This document shows, piece after piece, positions 61,230-64,000 of a DNA stretch of 64,000 nucleotides; the first letter of the stretch is position 1; each line of letters starts with the position of its first letter. The stretch lies in contig JAKZAN010000005.1 of assembly GCA_023053545.1 (NCBI GenBank), positions 10,354,001-10,418,000 on the forward strand, written 5' to 3'. Both the position numbers and the translations under genes were made by a program. Under the pieces are notes generated by a model. It searched no databases. It was not told where the DNA came from and saw nothing but the letters and a program-made list of their open reading frames with translations. Origin of the DNA: Lepidurus packardi. Taxonomy: Eukaryota > Arthropoda > Branchiopoda > Notostraca > Triopsidae.

Positions 61230-61886
61230 ATGGCGGACTCCGAGGGAGATAGCCGAGACCAAAGTGAGGTTCAAAATGAAGAGCAATTAACTCATTGTGC
61301 GGTGAGGAGGAAAACGAGTCCTGTCACCGCTTCGCATCGCAGTTCAGTGGACAAGAGCACCGATACGCACAGTGACAATCACCATTTTCTCCCCAATTCG
61401 CTTGCAGCTTACAACGCTCCGCTGCGGGGGAACCTGAAGGCAACGGTGTTAAATCCGGAAAATGTTGTGGCCGGTGATCCTGAGTCAGATCCGGACCTCC
61501 AAGGGCGCGGCGGATCAGCCTCAGGGATGAGTTTAGGCAAAGCAGGCCAAGTGACTGAGACGAGAGCAGCAACAGTTGCGATTTTGCCTCCAAAACGCGA
61601 AGAAAAGGCAGAAGATGCAGAAGGTGGGCATCCGATGGAGCGTGGGGTCGAGGTGGAGGAAGAAGACGAAGAAGACGACGACGATGAAGATGAAGACGAG
61701 GAAACGGGAGAACTTATGTTTGGCGAAGATTTGCCCTATCCCGGTTTTATTCCCGTGGCTCTCAAGTTTCTGCCTCAAACAGCCCGGCCTCGATCATGGT
61801 GTTTGCGAATCATCACCAATCCATATCCTTTTCTAATCAAATTACGGGTCGTTCACAAGGTCTACAGCCCTAGATGGGGGTTCTGA
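61230..61886 (+). CDS. Ca-alpha1T: T-type (Cav3) voltage-gated calcium channel alpha1 subunit, first coding exon
   Basis: The ATG at 61230 sits in a textbook Kozak context (CCCACCATGG). The first ~165 residues are hydrophilic and disordered, with an acidic run of about 20 Asp/Glu near residue 150-165. The exon ends with DLPYPGFIPVALKFLPQTAR and PRSWCLRIITNPYP, the signature just before helix IS1 of Cav3 channels (QTTRPRxWCLRLITNP in relatives). The rest of the channel (IS1 onward) is not found in the remaining 2.1 kb, so it lies to the right of the window. The donor is unresolved: candidate GT sites follow the NPYP motif by a few codons, and the listed end is only the stop of the open frame. 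Cav3 channels give low-threshold calcium currents in excitable cells. The call rests on this N-terminal motif and is strong. Confidence 0.85.
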   Translation: MADSEGDSRDQSEVQNEEQLTHCAVRRKTSPVTASHRSSVDKSTDTHSDNHHFLPNSLAAYNAPLRGNLKATVLNPENVVAGDPESDPDLQGRGGSASGMSLGKAGQVTETRAATVAILPPKREEKAEDAEGGHPMERGVEVEEEDEEDDDDEDEDEETGELMFGEDLPYPGFIPVALKFLPQTARPRSWCLRIITNPYPFLIKLRVVHKVYSPRWGF

Positions 61887-64000
61887 GTCACACGCGGTTT
61901 CTGTCTTCTATAACCTTTGGGGACTGAGAATGGTGTCACTGAACTAGCTGTAAGGTTTTCGCCACATCCACTGAGAGGAGTGCAGTAATAACGTATCGTA
62001 AAGTAGTTTCTTAACTTGAGTTTGCTCGAATTCCGACATCTAGGCTGTTGAAACACTTCCCCAACTTAATACTTTCCCCACCAAATGAGTTCAACCATAG
62101 AAACTGATACTATTGTTGGGGAACTTGTGCATTTCTAAACATTTCTTTCCGTTGAAAATCTTTGTGTGGTTTGTAGAGCTCGATTCCAAAACAACGCTGG
62201 TGGGACTGTTTGGTAGTAGAAATGCAGTTCCGATTGCAGTATTTCTGTACATCCCTAATACGTCGAGTTTCGAAGAGTTAAACTAAAAATAAACTCAAAT
62301 GCGAGATCAGAAGAGCTCCAAACCATTTGAAATCGGATTCTTCAATCCGATTACCAAACTCCAAAAATAGACAGTCAGATATTTGTTACCGCAGTATTCC
62401 TGTAAATTTGTTATACTTCAAGTAAAAAGTAAAAACTTTCTAAAAGCTAAACTGAAACTAAACTCAAATTTAAGATTAGAAGTTCTCCCAAACTTTTGAA
62501 ATCGGATGCTTCAATCAGATTCAAAAACTCGAGAAATAGACAGTCAGACAATCTTCAATCCACAAGCTTCAGTCCGTAAGCTTCTTAGTCACGGAGGACG
62601 TTTTCCAATCAAAGTATCCGTCCAGATATAACTTTCAATTAATGTCCAAAAACTACACCGGTAAGAAGTTCCCAAGAAATGCCTGTCCATTCTTCTCTAA
62701 TTACTTTGCTGACTTACACTGTCATCGAGCAATTCTGCTTCGGTCACCGGAAACTTGAGAATCAAATCAGATTCCTTCTTCTTGCTTTTCAGTCTAAAAC
62801 GAAAAGAAAAATCCCAAGAATCGAAGATTCTGGCACCATTTTCGGTCCAAAATAGCAAACGAGAGGACAATTTCCCTCGATATTTCTATGGAAAGTCGAC
62901 GTTGTCAGCCAGTGACTAGCCCAATTATACCCGGGCCGGTAATTAGCTTGTCCATTCCCTAAATTAGTAGACACAACGCAATTCCCTGTTCTTCCCCACT
63001 AATGTATTACTGATATAGACAAGCCAGCTCAAGGTAAGTTTTTCCTACCCCCCAAAAAAAACATATTCGCATCGTTGGCATTGCTTAGGAAATTTATTGT
63101 CGGGACGGAAGAAGCTGCAAACGTAAAGAATCTCGACCAGAGCTGCTTCCCAAATGAGAATTACTCGGGAAATTTGTTTGTTTAGACTTGGAGCCGTCCT
63201 TATAACGAAAAAAGGAGGACATGTGATGAACAAATGCTGAAATGCCATCATGGCAGTTTTCTCCTCCAAACTATTTGCTCTTCGGGTCTTGATTTTATTG
63301 TATTTTTTTTTTTATTTTTTTTAAAAACTTTTTTGGCTCTCACTCGCTGGAAGCAGGAATTTGGACCCCACAAAAATGCGAGGAGAGAAATTAAGAACTT
63401 CGCAACAAGCATAAAAACAGCTGTGTAGTTAGTTCGGGTGTGTATGGCGGTTCCACTGTGCTCTTGGAATGTGAAATGGGCAGTTGTGTGGGCCACACTT
63501 CGTAAAAGTCAGCGTCGATCAAGGCGCAGCAATTACTTCAGACGGCCTGCTTACACACGCAAAAAAAGGGTGCCACAATAACTGCTTTCCTTTGCCTGAC
63601 CACATTGTTGGGTGCTCACTTATTCCAAGGACAGAAATTAGGAAAACATTTGTTTGCCCTTAGGACGTTACAACCTAACAGTTGCGCCATTAGGTTGGCA
63701 CACGCACAGCGCCAAAATTGGATTAAGACGATTGTATTAGGCCCCTTTCTGCCCCTTTACTGGCTTAAACCTAACTTCTGGTTGAACTTAAGTTAATCTC
63801 ACTACCTTGGAATAGAACTGTTCTGATCAGCCTTTCTGATCGGTATAATGGAGTGTAGTAACTTTCTGAAAACGCACATTTGCAGGATGGGCAAAATTAC
63901 TGCGAATCATCAATCGCCAATTCTAATGTAAAATTTCCGGAATTTCTGGAATTTAAATTTCTGGAATTTGCGAATCGTCAACTCTACTTAAGAATAAAAG
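61887..64000. other. Putative first intron of the calcium channel
   Basis: 2.1 kb with no recognisable exon on either strand. Contains a diverged ~170-bp tandem duplication (about 62210-62560) and a T-rich run near 63301-63322. Confidence 0.5.
62210..62560. repeat. Diverged ~170-bp tandem duplication
   Basis: Blocks AAACTCAAATGCGAGATCAG (about 62290) and AAACTCAAATTTAAGATTAG (about 62460) are each followed by AATCGGAT.CTTCAATC and AATAGACAGTCAGA. Spacing is about 170 bp. Confidence 0.75.

Overview
The window is nuclear DNA from an intron-rich animal. It carries twelve supportable protein-coding loci, split by short (mostly 40-450 nt) GT-AG introns. Gene content (a Gyc76C-like receptor guanylate cyclase, a scarface-like clip-domain protease homolog, a windei/ATF7IP protein, MEIOB, a Cav3-type calcium channel) points to an arthropod. 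The small introns and many short nonautonomous transposons suggest a compact genome such as a crustacean or chelicerate; I cannot fix the species. Exon boundaries below come from reading splice sites and checking that the phase carries across every junction. They are predictions, not transcript data.

Layout. 1-2194 (-): 5' part of a tandem-ZU5 protein with PIDD-like autoproteolysis motifs, running off the left edge. 2796-3512 (+): the SUMO-conjugating enzyme Ubc9, complete. 3849-12746 (-): a 17-exon receptor guanylate cyclase. 12747-19388: a long stretch without a recognisable gene, with a compound palindrome. 19389-20535 (-): a PAQR-family MMD protein. 22353-25101 (-): translation termination GTPase eRF3, with one GC-AG intron. 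25616-28511 (-): the autophagy PROPPIN Atg18/WIPI. 28512-32478: intergenic. 32479-37391 (+): a 1328-residue scarface-like pseudo-protease. 38997-39867 (+): a truncated ATF7IP paralog. 44437-48076 (+): full ATF7IP/windei. 48992-51392 (-): MEIOB. 52484-58121 (+): SPATA20, with a pair of duplicated, probably mutually exclusive exons. 61230 onward (+): first coding exon of a T-type calcium channel, running off the right edge.

The genes do not form one pathway; this is an ordinary mixed eukaryotic neighbourhood. Some links are worth noting. Ubc9 charges SUMO, and the ATF7IP protein here keeps a SUMO-interacting motif. MEIOB and SPATA20, both germline-associated in vertebrates, lie head to head. 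Mobile DNA is mostly short and nonautonomous: two copies of an unnamed TIR element sit in introns of WIPI and ATF7IP in opposite orientation, a 205-bp hAT-like element has a perfect 8-bp target duplication, and a roughly 750-bp element has pogo/Tigger-like ends. I found no prokaryote-type system, CRISPR array, rRNA or convincing tRNA.

The strongest signals for follow-up are: the SPATA20 exon pair separated by only 34 nt; the two HFS motifs at the ends of the tandem ZU5 domains; the clip domain split by about 580 residues in the pseudo-protease; the partial ATF7IP duplicate with a 39-nt intron-like in-frame segment; and the new TIR element family.
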